Source of the DNA: Methyloprofundus sp.
GTDB lineage: Bacteria; Pseudomonadota; Gammaproteobacteria; Methylococcales; Methylomonadaceae
Direction of reading: 5' to 3'
NCBI GenBank assembly: GCA_012960135.1
Contig: DUBW01000065.1
Coordinates: 20,080-72,793 of the forward strand
DNA length: 52,714 bases
The stretch's first letter is position 1, and each line of letters opens with the position of its first letter. Positions 9,901 through 18,698 of this stretch are shown here, piece after piece. The position numbers and the translations under genes were made by a program. Under the pieces are notes generated by a model. The model ran no database searches. It had not been told where the DNA came from and was given only the letters and a program-made list of their open reading frames with translations.

Positions 9901-10378
9901 TAAGCAGCCAGAGTTAAACGCTCCAATGCATAGCGGCACAGAAGTGGATTTACAGACAGCTGCATTGATTCCCGAGGATTATTTGCCGGACATACATGCC
10001 CGGCTGGTGTTATACAAGCGTATTTCTAGCACTGAAAGCAAAGACGATTTACGTGAGTTAAAAATAGAAATGATTGACCGCTTTGGTCTGTTACCCGAAC
10101 AGGTTAAAGTGTTATTCTCGATCACAGAATTAAAGCAACAGGCGGATAAAATAGGGATTAAGAAAATTGATGTTTACAGTGAAGGTGGGCGAGTATTATT
10201 TAATGCCGACCCTAAATTGAATATGCAGCAATTACTGATATTGATCCAGACACAGGCACAAATCTACAAGTTCGAAGGCGGGAATAAATTACGCTTTACG
10301 CAAAAATTCGCTACAACTGATGAGAAAATAGAATTTGTCAGTACATTATTAGCCCAATTAACGGATGATGATTTATGA
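6923..10378 (+). CDS. mfd: Transcription-repair coupling factor
   Basis: Mfd is a DNA translocase that frees RNA polymerase stalled at lesions and recruits UvrA. Its 1151 residues match the family. The N-terminal UvrB-like part has FPDWEVLPYD and SPLPEIVSERL. The RNA-polymerase-interacting domain starts near residue 480 (GSPVVHQEHGVGRY). The motor has GDVGFGKTE near 631-638, DEEHRFG near 733-739 and LHQLRGRVGRS near 898-908; the C-terminal autoinhibitory domain follows with LLGDGQSGQI and a helical tail. No key motif is missing. Its stop overlaps the next start by four bases (ATGA), so csiV and the Kazal lipoprotein are probably cotranscribed and translationally coupled with it. Confidence 0.98.
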   Translation: MSDSQSIFLPKVPHKIKQPIFWTGLQGCADSLAIATAIKNESRLFVVLTPDNQTALRLEHELSFFLQDEYPILHFPDWEVLPYDVFSPLPEIVSERLKSLAKLPEVTCGALVLSVATLMHRLAPREHILANSFTINIGSQFNLDLNRIKLEAVGYQRVSQVVQHAEFAVRGAIVDLFPMGSKYPFRIELFDEEVESIRTFDPETQLSIEKVDSIQLFPAREFPFTDEAINHFRQSFREAFPDNHQNNTLYQDVSKGITPSGIEAYLPLFVDKTESLFDYLPATTAFVLPETLEQSTQHFIEEVDERFQQRKYDLERPLLAPEKLYIQADEFIQHIAQFRRIYLAAKTAEEAWQAESLSLPVVTIDQRLREPASRLKAFVANSDSRVLFVAETAGHREALIDKLRDYKISVKQVDNWEQFVQGKDSPCIVVASLDHSLYLQQAGLAIITESQLTGDKAQQRRRRKKSAARELEKIVNNLNELTVGSPVVHQEHGVGRYLGLQVLKFGDIDAEFLTLEYANEDKLYVPVSALDVIGRYTGANPENAPLHKLGGDQWSKAKKKAMEKIHDVAAELLDIHAKRALNKGHAFSYQESEYLAFADAFPFEETPDQQTSIDSILEDMSSAQPMDRVVCGDVGFGKTEVAMRATFIAAQSSKQVAILVPTTLLAQQHFQNFRDRFADWPFRVEVLSRFITPKQQKAIIADLATGKVDIVIGTHKLLSKEIKYRELGLVIIDEEHRFGVRQKEHFKAIRQEVDLLTLTATPIPRTLNMAMSGLRDVSIIATPPPNRHSIRTFISEWIDSLIKEACQRELKRGGQMYFLHNDVKSMDKMARELERLVPEARIEIAHGQMPERELERIMLDFYHQRFNVLLSTTIIESGIDIPTANTIIINRADKLGLAQLHQLRGRVGRSHHRAYAYFITPPKKLISKDGLKRLEAVETSGELGAGFLLSTHDMEIRGAGELLGDGQSGQIQEIGFTLYTELLDRAVKALKSGKQPELNAPMHSGTEVDLQTAALIPEDYLPDIHARLVLYKRISSTESKDDLRELKIEMIDRFGLLPEQVKVLFSITELKQQADKIGIKKIDVYSEGGRVLFNADPKLNMQQLLILIQTQAQIYKFEGGNKLRFTQKFATTDEKIEFVSTLLAQLTDDDL

Positions 10379-10905
10379 GATATCGATTGAAAATTCAGCT
10401 GGTGGTATTACTCTTTTGTTTTAACAGCCTGGCTTATGCGGATCAGCGCTGGTTTCAGGTCGAGTTAATCATTTTTCAGCAACAGTCACCGAGTAGTGAA
10501 CTCTTCGAGCAAACCATAACAGAAATTTCTCCAATAGCTCGTTATGCACAAGCTAGTGTTGGTAAGAAGACCCTGCAAAATACCTATAATAAATTAGACA
10601 GAGAAAAAGCCTATCGGCCCTTTTATTATCAAGCATGGGAAATTCCAGTGGCGAGTGGCGGTGTCAGCTTGCCCATAGATGTTTCACAGCCTGATGTAGA
10701 CTTAAACGGCTGGATAAAAATTCAGCGGGGAAGCTTATTACATGTGATTGTTGACCTGGAATTCAGTCCGGCCAGCTCTGATGGCGTGGTCTATCGATTA
10801 AATGAAAAGAGACGAGTGCTTTTTAATGAGCTACATTATTTAGATCACCCCTTTTTTGGTGCTGTGGTGAAGGTATCACCTGTGGAAAAGGAGAGTTTGC
10901 AATGA
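10375..10905 (+). CDS. csiV: CsiV-family periplasmic protein
   Basis: A 176-residue secreted protein with a signal peptide (MRYRLKIQLVVLLFCFNSLAYA, cleaved before DQRWF). The opening WFQVELIIFQQ, the RPFYYQAWEIP block and the mention of a single-repeat-type LNGWIKIQRGSLLHVIVDLEF match CsiV-like proteins, which in Vibrio bind peptidoglycan in the periplasm and activate a PBP1A partner lipoprotein. The gene commonly follows mfd in gammaproteobacteria, and it overlaps mfd by four bases here. The protein is shorter than the roughly 250-residue Vibrio type. The family call is by pattern and context; peptidoglycan binding in this organism is inferred. Confidence 0.7.
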   Translation: MRYRLKIQLVVLLFCFNSLAYADQRWFQVELIIFQQQSPSSELFEQTITEISPIARYAQASVGKKTLQNTYNKLDREKAYRPFYYQAWEIPVASGGVSLPIDVSQPDVDLNGWIKIQRGSLLHVIVDLEFSPASSDGVVYRLNEKRRVLFNELHYLDHPFFGAVVKVSPVEKESLQ

Positions 10906-11150
10906 TATTAAGAAACGTGCTGTATTTAGTGCTGTTGATAGCGGTGAGTGCTTGTCAGAATACGCCTACAAAAGTCAGTAATTTAACTGATTGCCCGGAA
11001 GTAAGGCCGCAAGTGTGTGCCATGATCTATGCACCTGTCTGTGCCATGGGAAAGAACGGCCGGTTTACCAGTTATTCAAGCGGCTGCACGGCGTGTAGCC
11101 ATGAAGAAGTCGTTGGCTATACACCGGGTGTCTGTACTAAGGAAAATTAA
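10902..11150 (+). CDS. Small lipoprotein with Kazal-like cysteine domain
   Basis: An 82-residue precursor with a lipobox (VSAC, lipidated Cys18), so a probable membrane-anchored lipoprotein of about 65 residues. After it come six cysteines at 31, 39, 47, 62, 65 and 78. The spacing C39-x7-C47, the YAPVC motif, C62-x2-C65 and the final GYTPGVC fit a Kazal-type serine-protease-inhibitor fold. Bacterial Kazal-like lipoproteins are known, but few have been characterised. The start overlaps the CsiV stop by four bases (ATGA), so it is coupled to mfd-csiV. An inhibitor role is only inferred; the domain might instead be a structural disulfide knot. Confidence 0.75.
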   Translation: MILRNVLYLVLLIAVSACQNTPTKVSNLTDCPEVRPQVCAMIYAPVCAMGKNGRFTSYSSGCTACSHEEVVGYTPGVCTKEN

Positions 11151-11254
11151 AATCCAATTTTAGGGGGTGGGCTTTTGTCAATTTAAATCACAGCCTGAAA
11201 ACTAGGCGTTAGAATTAATCACTCTTAATCTTCAGGTTTAAGGAAATAACAGCT

Positions 11255-11353
11255 ATGCTTTTTAGTTCGCCGGTTTTCTTATTTGGTTTTTTGCCAGTAA
11301 CCCTGTTTATATATTACTTTTCGCCGAAATCGGTCAAAAATTTAATAAGATGA
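11255..11353 (+). pseudogene. N-terminal stump of an MBOAT (AlgI-like) O-acyltransferase
   Basis: A 32-codon frame, MLFSSPVFLFGFLPVTLF then IYYFSPKSVKN, has the unmistakable start of the membrane-bound O-acyltransferase family that acetylates alginate and similar polysaccharides. It stops at TGA 11351-11353, where a roughly 460-residue protein should continue. A good ribosome site (AAGGA) lies 11 bases upstream. The following 80 bases do not continue the family in another frame and hold a TATGTGG/CCACATA inverted pair that may be the scar of an insertion or deletion. Confidence 0.7.
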
Positions 11354-11433
11354 TTTACTTCCTATGTGGAAAACTGAAATTTGAGTACCCACATAAAATG
11401 GCATAGACCCAACTTTTTCTCCTAAGTACAAGC

Positions 11434-12426
11434 CTACAATAAATGCTTGATCGCATTGCGCTCTGTTTTTAACTCTAGCGCAGATTCTTTGATACATGCT
11501 TTGCTATAGGCATCTAGTTCCAGATCCTGCACAATCGATACGATACCTGAACTACTGACCTGAACAGGAAAGGAGTAAAATAGGCCTTTTTCAACGCCAT
11601 AACTGCCATCAGAAACGACTGCCATGCTTACCCAGTCACTCCAGTCGCTTGTTTCGGTGCCAAATACCCAGCAGCGCATCTGGCAAATTGCGGCATTTGC
11701 GGCAGAGGCGGCGCTTGATATGCCTCCTCGTTCTTCGATAACGCTTGCTCCACGGTGCCGGACAGTGGAGACAAATTCGTTTTCAATCCACGTAGTGCCC
11801 ACTAATGTTAAGGCACCCAGACCTTTAACAGTCGCGTGGGTTAAATCAGGATACTGGGTTTCAGAGTGATTGCCCCAGACAATAATGTTTTTAACCTCTT
11901 TTGAGCGCACGCCACATTTTTTAGCTAATTGAAAGATTGCTCGATTATGATCCAGCATACTCATGGCAGAAAAACAGCTAGGGCTTAAATCAGGTGCATT
12001 TTTTTGCGTAATCAAAGCATTGGTATTGGCTGGATTCCCAGTAATCAGGACTTTAACATCCCTGTGTGCGACTTCATTAAGCGCTTTGCCTTGTTCACTA
12101 AAAATGGCGGCATTACTTTCCAGTAAATCTTTGCGTTTCATACCTGGGCCGCGAGGTCTTGCTCCCACTAAAAAGACATAATCTACATCTTTAAAAGCAA
12201 CTCTGGGATCATCCGTCGGAATGATTTTTGCTACTAGCGGATAAGCGCAATCATTAAGTTCCATCTGCACGCCGTGTAAGCGCTCTAAAGCAGGGGTGAT
12301 TTCCAATAGTCTCAGTACGATAGGCTGGTCCAGGCCAAATAATTCACCTGATGCTAAACGAAATAGCAATGAATAACTAATTTGTCCAGCTGCTCCGGTA
12401 ACCGCTATATCAATGGGTGTTTTCAT
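11434..12426 (-). CDS. mdh: Malate dehydrogenase
   Basis: NAD-dependent interconversion of malate and oxaloacetate, serving the TCA cycle and the serine cycle. The 330-residue protein belongs to the cytosolic-type MDH family: nucleotide-binding TGAAGQI at 10-16, substrate arginines in [12 protein letters not shown] near 90-98, NPANTN at 131-136, DHNRA near 159-163 and the catalytic histidine in [11 protein letters not shown] (His187). Length and start are normal for the family. It is divergent from the mtdA operon across 168 bases, which suggests shared regulation with C1 metabolism, an inference from context. Confidence 0.95.
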   Translation of the reverse strand: MKTPIDIAVTGAAGQISYSLLFRLASGELFGLDQPIVLRLLEITPALERLHGVQMELNDCAYPLVAKIIPTDDPRVAFKDVDYVFLVGARPRGPGMKRKDLLESNAAIFSEQGKALNEVAHRDVKVLITGNPANTNALITQKNAPDLSPSCFSAMSMLDHNRAIFQLAKKCGVRSKEVKNIIVWGNHSETQYPDLTHATVKGLGALTLVGTTWIENEFVSTVRHRGASVIEERGGISSAASAANAAICQMRCWVFGTETSDWSDWVSMAVVSDGSYGVEKGLFYSFPVQVSSSGIVSIVQDLELDAYSKACIKESALELKTERNAIKHLL

Positions 12427-12594
12427 CTATTAACCTACCTGTTGTTATGATAATTTGTCTGCGATGCGCCTTTTAACTAATTACGCGAGTTATATCAACG
12501 CGACTAATAAGGCTTAACTATTTTTATACGTTATAATAACGCGATTTTATCTTTGTTTAAACGCATAATTGTTATAAACCTTTCCATCATATAA

Positions 12595-13452
12595 ATGAAA
12601 AAGCTGCTTTTCCAATTTGATACCGATCATTACCCCTCCGTTTTTGATACTGTTGTCGCCTATGATGGTGGTGCTGACCATGTAATAGGCCATGCCAAGC
12701 TGAATCCTGATAATGTCAGGGCACTGGTTGAAGGCGCCATTTTTACTCGCCCTCCTAAAGAGAAAAAAAATACTGCAATATTTGTTGGTGGCAGTGATAT
12801 GGCAGCAGGTCAGGCTTTATTGAATGCTATACAATCCTATTTTTTTGCCGGCTTTCAGGTTTCTGTGATGCTGGACAGTAATGGTAGTAATACCACAGCA
12901 GCAGCAGCGGTTGCAAAATTAGCAAGTAGCTGCTCTTTAAATGGGAAAAAAGCCGTGATTCTTGCTGGTACAGGCCCCGTTGGGCAACGTGCTGCAGTCA
13001 TGTTAGCGGAAGAAGGAGCAGATGTTAGCATTGTATCCCGACATATTGAAAGTGCCGGAATAGCCTGTCTAAGTATGAAGGAGCGCTTTAATGTTGATCT
13101 AACTCCAGCAGCAGCGATTGATTCCGATGAACGTGGTGCACTGATACAAGATGCGAATATTGTCCTGACTACGGGGGCAGCAGGCATAGAGTTATTAAAG
13201 CCCGAGCACTGGCAGAATAATAAACACCTGGAAATGCTTGCTGATGCCAATGCCACTCCACCCGTTGGTATAGGTGGTATAGATATGATGGATAAAGGTA
13301 TCGACCGGCACGGAAAAATAGTCTGGGGCGCGATAGGCTTTGGTGCTCTAAAACTTGCTTTGCACCGTGCTTGTATTGCGCGTTTGTTCGAGGATAATAA
13401 GCAGATTCTGGATGCCGAATTGATTTTTAAATTAGCTAAAGAAATGGCTTGA
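12595..13452 (+). CDS. mtdA: NADP-dependent methylene-H4MPT/methylene-H4F dehydrogenase MtdA
   Basis: MtdA oxidises methylene-tetrahydromethanopterin or methylene-tetrahydrofolate with NADP, at the branch between formaldehyde oxidation and serine-cycle assimilation. The 285 residues follow the Methylobacterium enzyme closely: KKLLFQFDTD at the start, YDGGADH, MLDSNGSNTTAAA near 92-105, the dinucleotide motif LAGTGPVG at 123-130, GIGGIDMMDKG and the shared end KLAKEMA. A TATAAT-like box is seen at 12532-12537 but without a clear partner -35. It is first in a run with gckA, glyA and ftfL. The enzyme is found only in methylotrophs and close relatives, which makes it the main taxonomic clue here. 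Confidence 0.96.
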   Translation: MKKLLFQFDTDHYPSVFDTVVAYDGGADHVIGHAKLNPDNVRALVEGAIFTRPPKEKKNTAIFVGGSDMAAGQALLNAIQSYFFAGFQVSVMLDSNGSNTTAAAAVAKLASSCSLNGKKAVILAGTGPVGQRAAVMLAEEGADVSIVSRHIESAGIACLSMKERFNVDLTPAAAIDSDERGALIQDANIVLTTGAAGIELLKPEHWQNNKHLEMLADANATPPVGIGGIDMMDKGIDRHGKIVWGAIGFGALKLALHRACIARLFEDNKQILDAELIFKLAKEMA

Positions 13453-13493
13453 TTTACTTATGCCCTGCCTAAGGCAGAGAAGGTTTCCTTATC

Positions 13494-13557
13494 TGTAGGA
13501 CGAGGCTTTAGAGCGCTTTGTTTATTATTTAGGAGGGCTAAATCCGCCCCCCTATAG
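13494..13557. repeat. REP-like palindrome copy (diverged)
   Basis: TGTAGGACGAGGCTTTAG on the left faces GGGCTAAATCCGCCCCC and CTATAG on the right. The GTAG head and GGCTTTAG/CTAAA core match the family. It sits inside the mtdA-gckA gap, so it may tune expression within the operon. Confidence 0.55.
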
Positions 13558-13565
13558 TTGTAGCT

Positions 13566-14966
13566 ATGACGAAAAATAAGTTAATACCTGATTTACGCAG
13601 GGATGCCGCTTTAATTTTTCAGGCGGGAGTTAAAGCAGCAGACCCGTATCTGGCAGTAAAGCAGAGCTTGCACAACGTAGCTAATCAACTACAAATTTCA
13701 TTAGAAAATAGTCGTGATAAAAGGCGTAGTGGTGGATGGCAAAAAATCCACTTGATTGCTTTTGGCAAAGCAGCCTGTACGATGGCTAAGGCAGCGCAAG
13801 AAGTTATTCCTGCACATTTATTAGCGGTACCGGGCATAGCCGTATGCAATTATGAAAATGTAACCGCTATTGAATATATTGATGTCGTGGGTGCAGGCCA
13901 TCCATTGCCAGATATGGCTGGGTTTGCCGCTGCACAGCGTATTGCAGAGATAGCACAACAAGCCCAGGAGGGTGAGTTAGTTCTGGTGCTGGTTTCAGGC
14001 GGAGGTTCGGCATTGATACCTTATCCTGCACACGGAATTAGCCTGGCAGATAAAATTGCGACTAGCGATTTATTACTTGCCTCGGGTGCAAGTATTAATG
14101 CAATGAACTGCGTGCGTAAGCACCTATCCCGTCTTAAGGGAGGTGGGCTGGCAAAAATGGCGGCACCTGCTGATGTACATGCGCTGGTATTATCTGATGT
14201 ATTAGGCGATGAGCTTAGCGCAATAGCAAGTGGCCCTACTGTTGCAGATGCTACGACATTCAGTGATGCGATAAAAGTTTTTACTGATAAACAGCTTTGG
14301 GATAAACTGCCTGTTGCCGTGCAAAATCATCTGCAACAAGGCGAGCAAGGAGCGGTTAGCGAAACAGCGAAAGCAGGTGATGACATATTTAAGCATGCCG
14401 CTTATACACTGATCGGCAGTAATGCTATCAGTGTGCAGGCAATTATGCATAGTGCGGACACGTTAAATTATCAGCGGCATTTATACAGTGATCAACTAGA
14501 TGGCGAAGCAAAAGAAGTAGCAAAAGATTTACTGCAATATGCTCATGCCTTGCTAACCAAAGGCATGGATAAACCATTGGCTGTGTTAGCCGGTGGTGAA
14601 ACCACAGTAACCATGCAGGGAAAGGGGCTAGGTGGACGCAATCAGGAAATGGCACTGGCGTTTGCAATCGCTGCCGAAAAAAAACCGCTTGCAGCAGACT
14701 GGGTTTTTTTAAGTGCCGGAACAGATGGCCGGGATGGCCCCACCGATGCTGCTGGAGGCATAGTAGATGCTCAATCAATTACTCGTATGCATGATGCCGG
14801 TATAAAAACAGAACAATATTTAGCCAATAATGATGCTTATCATGTTTTACAAAAATCAAAGGATTTGCTGATAACGGGCGCGACAGGAACCAATGTTGCC
14901 GACCTGCAGATTTTGCTAATCCAACCCAATACTAAATTATCTCAATCAGGAGACCATAATGTTTAA
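13566..14966 (+). CDS. gckA: Glycerate 2-kinase, MOFRL family
   Basis: This enzyme phosphorylates glycerate, giving 2-phosphoglycerate, the last step that returns serine-cycle carbon to central metabolism. The 466-residue length and layout match GckA/TtuD proteins: N-terminal domain with [34 protein letters not shown] near residue 140 and [16 protein letters not shown], then the C-terminal MOFRL domain with [19 protein letters not shown] and [15 protein letters not shown]. Proteins of this family are often misannotated as hydroxypyruvate reductase; the serine-cycle neighbours favour kinase. The stop overlaps the glyA start by eight bases, implying translational coupling. Confidence 0.9.
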   Translation: MTKNKLIPDLRRDAALIFQAGVKAADPYLAVKQSLHNVANQLQISLENSRDKRRSGGWQKIHLIAFGKAACTMAKAAQEVIPAHLLAVPGIAVCNYENVTAIEYIDVVGAGHPLPDMAGFAAAQRIAEIAQQAQEGELVLVLVSGGGSALIPYPAHGISLADKIATSDLLLASGASINAMNCVRKHLSRLKGGGLAKMAAPADVHALVLSDVLGDELSAIASGPTVADATTFSDAIKVFTDKQLWDKLPVAVQNHLQQGEQGAVSETAKAGDDIFKHAAYTLIGSNAISVQAIMHSADTLNYQRHLYSDQLDGEAKEVAKDLLQYAHALLTKGMDKPLAVLAGGETTVTMQGKGLGGRNQEMALAFAIAAEKKPLAADWVFLSAGTDGRDGPTDAAGGIVDAQSITRMHDAGIKTEQYLANNDAYHVLQKSKDLLITGATGTNVADLQILLIQPNTKLSQSGDHNV

Positions 14967-16215
14967 AAAATCTATGTCCATAAAAGGCTTTGATGATGAA
15001 ATTTTTCAAGCCATAGAGGAGGAGCATCAACGTCAGGAAGATCACATAGAGCTTATTGCATCAGAAAACTACACTAGCCCACGTGTGCTGGAAGCTCTGG
15101 GGTCGCAGCTCACCAATAAATACGCGGAAGGCTATCCGGGCAAGCGTTATTATGGCGGTTGTGAATTTGTTGATAAGGCCGAGCAACTGGCTATCGATCG
15201 TGCGAAAGAATTATTTGGCGCGGACTATGCAAATGTGCAGCCGCATTCAGGTTCACAGGCAAATATGGCGGCGTTTATGGCGATGATTCAGCCCGGTGAT
15301 ACTATCCTGGGTTTAAGTCTAGCAGATGGTGGACATTTAACCCATGGTGCCAAACCCAATTTTTCAGGCAAAATTTACAACGCTATTCAGTATGGCTTGC
15401 ATCCTGAAACGGGTGAAATTGATTATGATGAAGTGGAAAGGCTTGCCCTCGAGCACAAACCTAAAGTTCTGGTTGCAGGGTTTTCTGCCTATTCGCGTAT
15501 CTGGGACTGGCAGCGCTTCCGTGATATTGCCGATAAAGTAGGGGCTTATTTAATGGTGGATATGGCGCATGTCGCTGGGCTAGTAGCAGCAGGTTTATAC
15601 CCTAACCCAGTGCCGATTGCGGATATCGTGACTAGCACAACTCATAAGTCACTTCGCGGCCCACGCGGTGGATTGATTGTCTGTAAAAGTAACCCTGAGT
15701 TAGAGAAAAAATTAAACTCAAATATCTTCCCAGGCATACAGGGCGGCCCATTAATGCATGTGATTGCGGCTAAAGCAGTTTCCTTTAAGGAGGCGATGTT
15801 GCCAGAGTTTAAATCCTATCAGCAACAAGTGATTAAGAATGCCAAAGCAATGGCAGATGTCTTTATCAAGCGTGGCTTCGATGTTGTATCAGGTGGCACC
15901 GATAATCATTTAATGCTGGTTTCGTTAATTTCCAAAGGGATTACCGGCAAAGCGGCTGATGCCGCTCTAGGCAAAGCGCATATTACCGTAAATAAAAATG
16001 CCGTGCCGAATGATCCTGAATCACCCTTTGTGACCAGTGGTATCCGTGTAGGTACACCAGCACCGACAACACGTGGGTTCAAAGAGGCTGAAATCACTGA
16101 GATAGCAAACTGGATGTGTGATGTGATGGAAAATATGGATGATGATGCAGTGATTTCAGCCGTACGCGAGAAAGTCTCTGCTTTATGTGCGCGTTTTCCA
16201 GTGTATAGTCATTAA
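14959..16215 (+). CDS. glyA: Serine hydroxymethyltransferase
   Basis: A PLP enzyme that joins methylene-tetrahydrofolate and glycine to make serine, the entry step of the serine cycle. The 418 residues are full length. Visible motifs include [11 protein letters not shown] near 33-43, [10 protein letters not shown], the PLP-binding [15 protein letters not shown] with the Schiff-base lysine at residue 230, and the C-terminal [14 protein letters not shown] start at [14 protein letters not shown] is taken because a ribosome site (CAGGAGA) lies seven to twelve bases upstream, within the end of gckA. It probably produces the assimilatory enzyme of this operon; another housekeeping copy may exist elsewhere. 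Confidence 0.97.
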   Translation: MFKKSMSIKGFDDEIFQAIEEEHQRQEDHIELIASENYTSPRVLEALGSQLTNKYAEGYPGKRYYGGCEFVDKAEQLAIDRAKELFGADYANVQPHSGSQANMAAFMAMIQPGDTILGLSLADGGHLTHGAKPNFSGKIYNAIQYGLHPETGEIDYDEVERLALEHKPKVLVAGFSAYSRIWDWQRFRDIADKVGAYLMVDMAHVAGLVAAGLYPNPVPIADIVTSTTHKSLRGPRGGLIVCKSNPELEKKLNSNIFPGIQGGPLMHVIAAKAVSFKEAMLPEFKSYQQQVIKNAKAMADVFIKRGFDVVSGGTDNHLMLVSLISKGITGKAADAALGKAHITVNKNAVPNDPESPFVTSGIRVGTPAPTTRGFKEAEITEIANWMCDVMENMDDDAVISAVREKVSALCARFPVYSH

Positions 16216-16296
16216 AAGCGAGTCGCTTATCTTCATTCCTGCGCTTTGCGTGGGAATACCGAACATGAATACTCGATATTACTTGGAAACATAAGC

Positions 16297-17970
16297 ATGT
16301 CTGATATTGAAATCGCGCAACAATCAACAATGCTGCCTATCATTGATATAGCAGCAGAAAAATTTAATATTCCCGCTGAAAATCTGGACCCTTACGGTCA
16401 TTATAAAGCCAAAATATCTTTAGAATATATTGACAGCTTAACGGACAAAAAAGATGGTAAATTAATTTTAGTGACTGCCGTCAGTCCAACGCCGGCTGGT
16501 GAAGGAAAAACAACGACTACTGTTGGTTTAGGTGATGCGATGAATCGCCTGGGTAAAAAGACCATTATGTGTTTACGGGAGCCTTCTTTGGGGCCGTGCT
16601 TTGGTATAAAAGGTGGCGCTGCTGGGGGTGGTTACTCTCAAGTCGTACCGATGGAAGATATTAACCTGCATTTTACAGGTGACTTCCACGCCATTGGTGT
16701 GGCACATAATTTATTATCAGCGATGATCGATAACCATATTAATCATGGTAATGAGTTGGGCATAGACTCGCGGCGTATCAAATGGAAGCGGGTAGTGGAT
16801 ATGAATGATCGCGCACTCCGTGAAATCATTATTGGGCAGGGTGGGCCAGCAAACGGTTATTTACGTGAAGACGGTTATGATATTGTCGTAGCATCAGAAG
16901 TGATGGCGATTTTATGTTTGGCTACCAGCCGTGCCGATCTAAAAGAGCGCTTAGGGCGTATTGTCGTTGCCTATAAAACGGATAAGGTAACCGCTATTTA
17001 TGCGCGTGACTTGAATGCACAGGGGGCAATGGCCGCATTATTAAAAGATGCGATTAAACCCAATCTTGTACAAACCCTGGAAAATAATCTGGCTATTATT
17101 CATGGCGGGCCTTTTGCCAATATTGCCCATGGTTGTAATACCGTAACAGCAACCAAGACAGCTTTAAAACTGGCTGATTATGCCGTGACTGAGGCAGGTT
17201 TTGGTGCAGACCTGGGCGCAGAAAAATTTATCGACATTAAATGCCGTATGGCAGACCTGAAACCATCAGCCGTTGTTTTGGTCGCTACCGCAAGAGCATT
17301 AAAGTCTCATGGTGGGGTTACTAAAGAAAAATTAAACCATGAAAACCTGCAAGCTTTAGACGCTGGTTTTGTCAATTTAGAGCGCCATCTAAATAATATT
17401 ACCCAACACTTCGGTCTGCCTTGTGTGGTGTGTATCAATCATTTTACCTTCGATACCGAAGCAGAAATCGCGTTAATCAAAGGCAAGTGTGAGGCTCTGG
17501 GTGCGCCATGCGTGGTATCAAAACACTGGGCCGAAGGCGGCGCTGGCGCAGAAGATTTAGCCAGAGAAGTATTAGCTATTGTCGATAATCGTGAGCCCGG
17601 TTGTACTTATGTTTACGAAGACAAATTGCCGCTTTGGGATAAGATTGAAGCTATCGCGACAAAACTCTATGGCGCAGCTGAGGTAACTGCCAGCCAAAAA
17701 GTAAAAGGCGAAATTAAAGTATTACAAGAGCAGTATGGTCATTTCCCTATCTGTATTGCAAAAACGCAAATGTCTTTTTCTACCGACCCTACAGTAATAG
17801 GCGCACCGTCTGGGCATACAGTAGAAATTACCGAAGCGAGACTGGCGAATGGGGCAGGGTTTATCGTGGTGATAGCGGGCAATATGATGACTATGCCTGG
17901 CTTGCCAAAAGCGCCAGCGGCGGAGCGTATTGATATTACTGATGCAGGGGTAATTACGGGTCTGTTTTAA
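16297..17970 (+). CDS. ftfL: Formate-tetrahydrofolate ligase
   Basis: FtfL (Fhs) condenses formate with tetrahydrofolate using ATP, giving 10-formyl-H4F. In methylotrophs it supplies C1 units to the serine cycle from formate. The protein starting at 16297 is 557 residues, the normal family length. It has the P-loop-like [11 protein letters not shown] near 65-75, [18 protein letters not shown], the TGDFHAI block and the C-terminal [18 protein letters not shown] segment. An upstream in-frame ATG at 16246 would add 17 unconserved residues; 16297 is preferred because TTGGAAA lies about ten bases before it. It completes the mtdA-gckA-glyA-ftfL unit. Confidence 0.95.
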   Translation: MSDIEIAQQSTMLPIIDIAAEKFNIPAENLDPYGHYKAKISLEYIDSLTDKKDGKLILVTAVSPTPAGEGKTTTTVGLGDAMNRLGKKTIMCLREPSLGPCFGIKGGAAGGGYSQVVPMEDINLHFTGDFHAIGVAHNLLSAMIDNHINHGNELGIDSRRIKWKRVVDMNDRALREIIIGQGGPANGYLREDGYDIVVASEVMAILCLATSRADLKERLGRIVVAYKTDKVTAIYARDLNAQGAMAALLKDAIKPNLVQTLENNLAIIHGGPFANIAHGCNTVTATKTALKLADYAVTEAGFGADLGAEKFIDIKCRMADLKPSAVVLVATARALKSHGGVTKEKLNHENLQALDAGFVNLERHLNNITQHFGLPCVVCINHFTFDTEAEIALIKGKCEALGAPCVVSKHWAEGGAGAEDLAREVLAIVDNREPGCTYVYEDKLPLWDKIEAIATKLYGAAEVTASQKVKGEIKVLQEQYGHFPICIAKTQMSFSTDPTVIGAPSGHTVEITEARLANGAGFIVVIAGNMMTMPGLPKAPAAERIDITDAGVITGLF

Positions 17971-18063
17971 TTCTATTGACCTTTATTAGGCACACTTTTA
18001 GAGAAGTCCAATAGTTTTAGCTATCGCGGCTGCGTATAGGGTTGACGCTCTTTTACACTTTAG

Positions 18064-18412
18064 TTAATGAAGGCCAATGAGCGTGTGAAAATTTTGCTTA
18101 AAGATAGTTTGATTGTGTATAGGCAGTTGACCCAGAGTATTGACAATTAATCGGTGATCTAAAGTAAATAGTTTTAAACGGATTATTGATTTCGTCGGCA
18201 GCCCAGCACTGTCTAAGCCGCTTATTTGTAAACCCAGTGGCCAGGCTGACTTCCTGGCAGGCCACCATTACGCTGTACTCTATTTGATTATTAAATGGTT
18301 CAGCCATAGAAATAATTAAAGCGGGGCGGTGTTTACTAGCTTGGCGATCAGTAAAAGGGAATGGCACTTTTACAATATCGTAACAGTTATAAGTCACGAT
18401 AGGCCTTGCCAT
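18064..18412 (-). pseudogene. MazF/PemK-family toxin, frameshifted
   Basis: The first part reads YDIVKVPFPFTDRQASKHRPALIIS, the opening of MazF/PemK endoribonuclease toxins. From about 18255-18268 the family match jumps to another frame: SAWPL, GLDSAGLPTKS and RLKLFTLDHRLI, then LGQLP, running to a TAA at 18064-18066. The open frame as it stands (to 18098) ends in unrelated residues. Removing one base in the GTGGCCT stretch would restore one protein of about 115 residues. The start at 18412 overlaps the antitoxin gene by 26 bases. The toxin is either dead or affected by a read error; both explanations fit. Confidence 0.8.
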
Positions 18413-18656
18413 CTTCTGCGCTATTCCATGCTGATAATGAGCCACTCAATGCGCTAAGATAATCAATAGCAATAGGCCCGACACGGCGAACAGTGATTAG
18501 GCCCTTACTTTCAATACCCCAAGCGAGAGTATCGCCTGCTTTAAGATGTAAGATTTTACGTATCTCTACAGGTATAGTAACTTGGCCTTTGCTACTAAGT
18601 TTGGCTACTTGAGGCATAGTATACTCATGAGGTAAGAGCTTCTTACTGTAAAGCAT
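18387..18656 (-). CDS. AbrB/MazE-like swapped-hairpin antitoxin
   Basis: An 89-residue DNA-binding antitoxin. VAKLSSKGQVTIPVEIRKIL is the classical AbrB/SpoVT fold, followed by LKAGDTLAWGIE. The C-terminal 40 residues should wrap the toxin. The ATG at 18656 has a strong ribosome site (AGAGGA six bases before); a second ATG at 18617 begins exactly at MPQVAKLSSKGQ and may be used instead. It overlaps and precedes the MazF-like toxin, the usual antitoxin-first order, and probably autoregulates the pair. Confidence 0.88.
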   Translation of the reverse strand: MLYSKKLLPHEYTMPQVAKLSSKGQVTIPVEIRKILHLKAGDTLAWGIESKGLITVRRVGPIAIDYLSALSGSLSAWNSAEDGKAYRDL

Positions 18657-18698
18657 GATTTTCCTCTTAAATAAGCAGCACCTAAAGGGTTTTAACTA

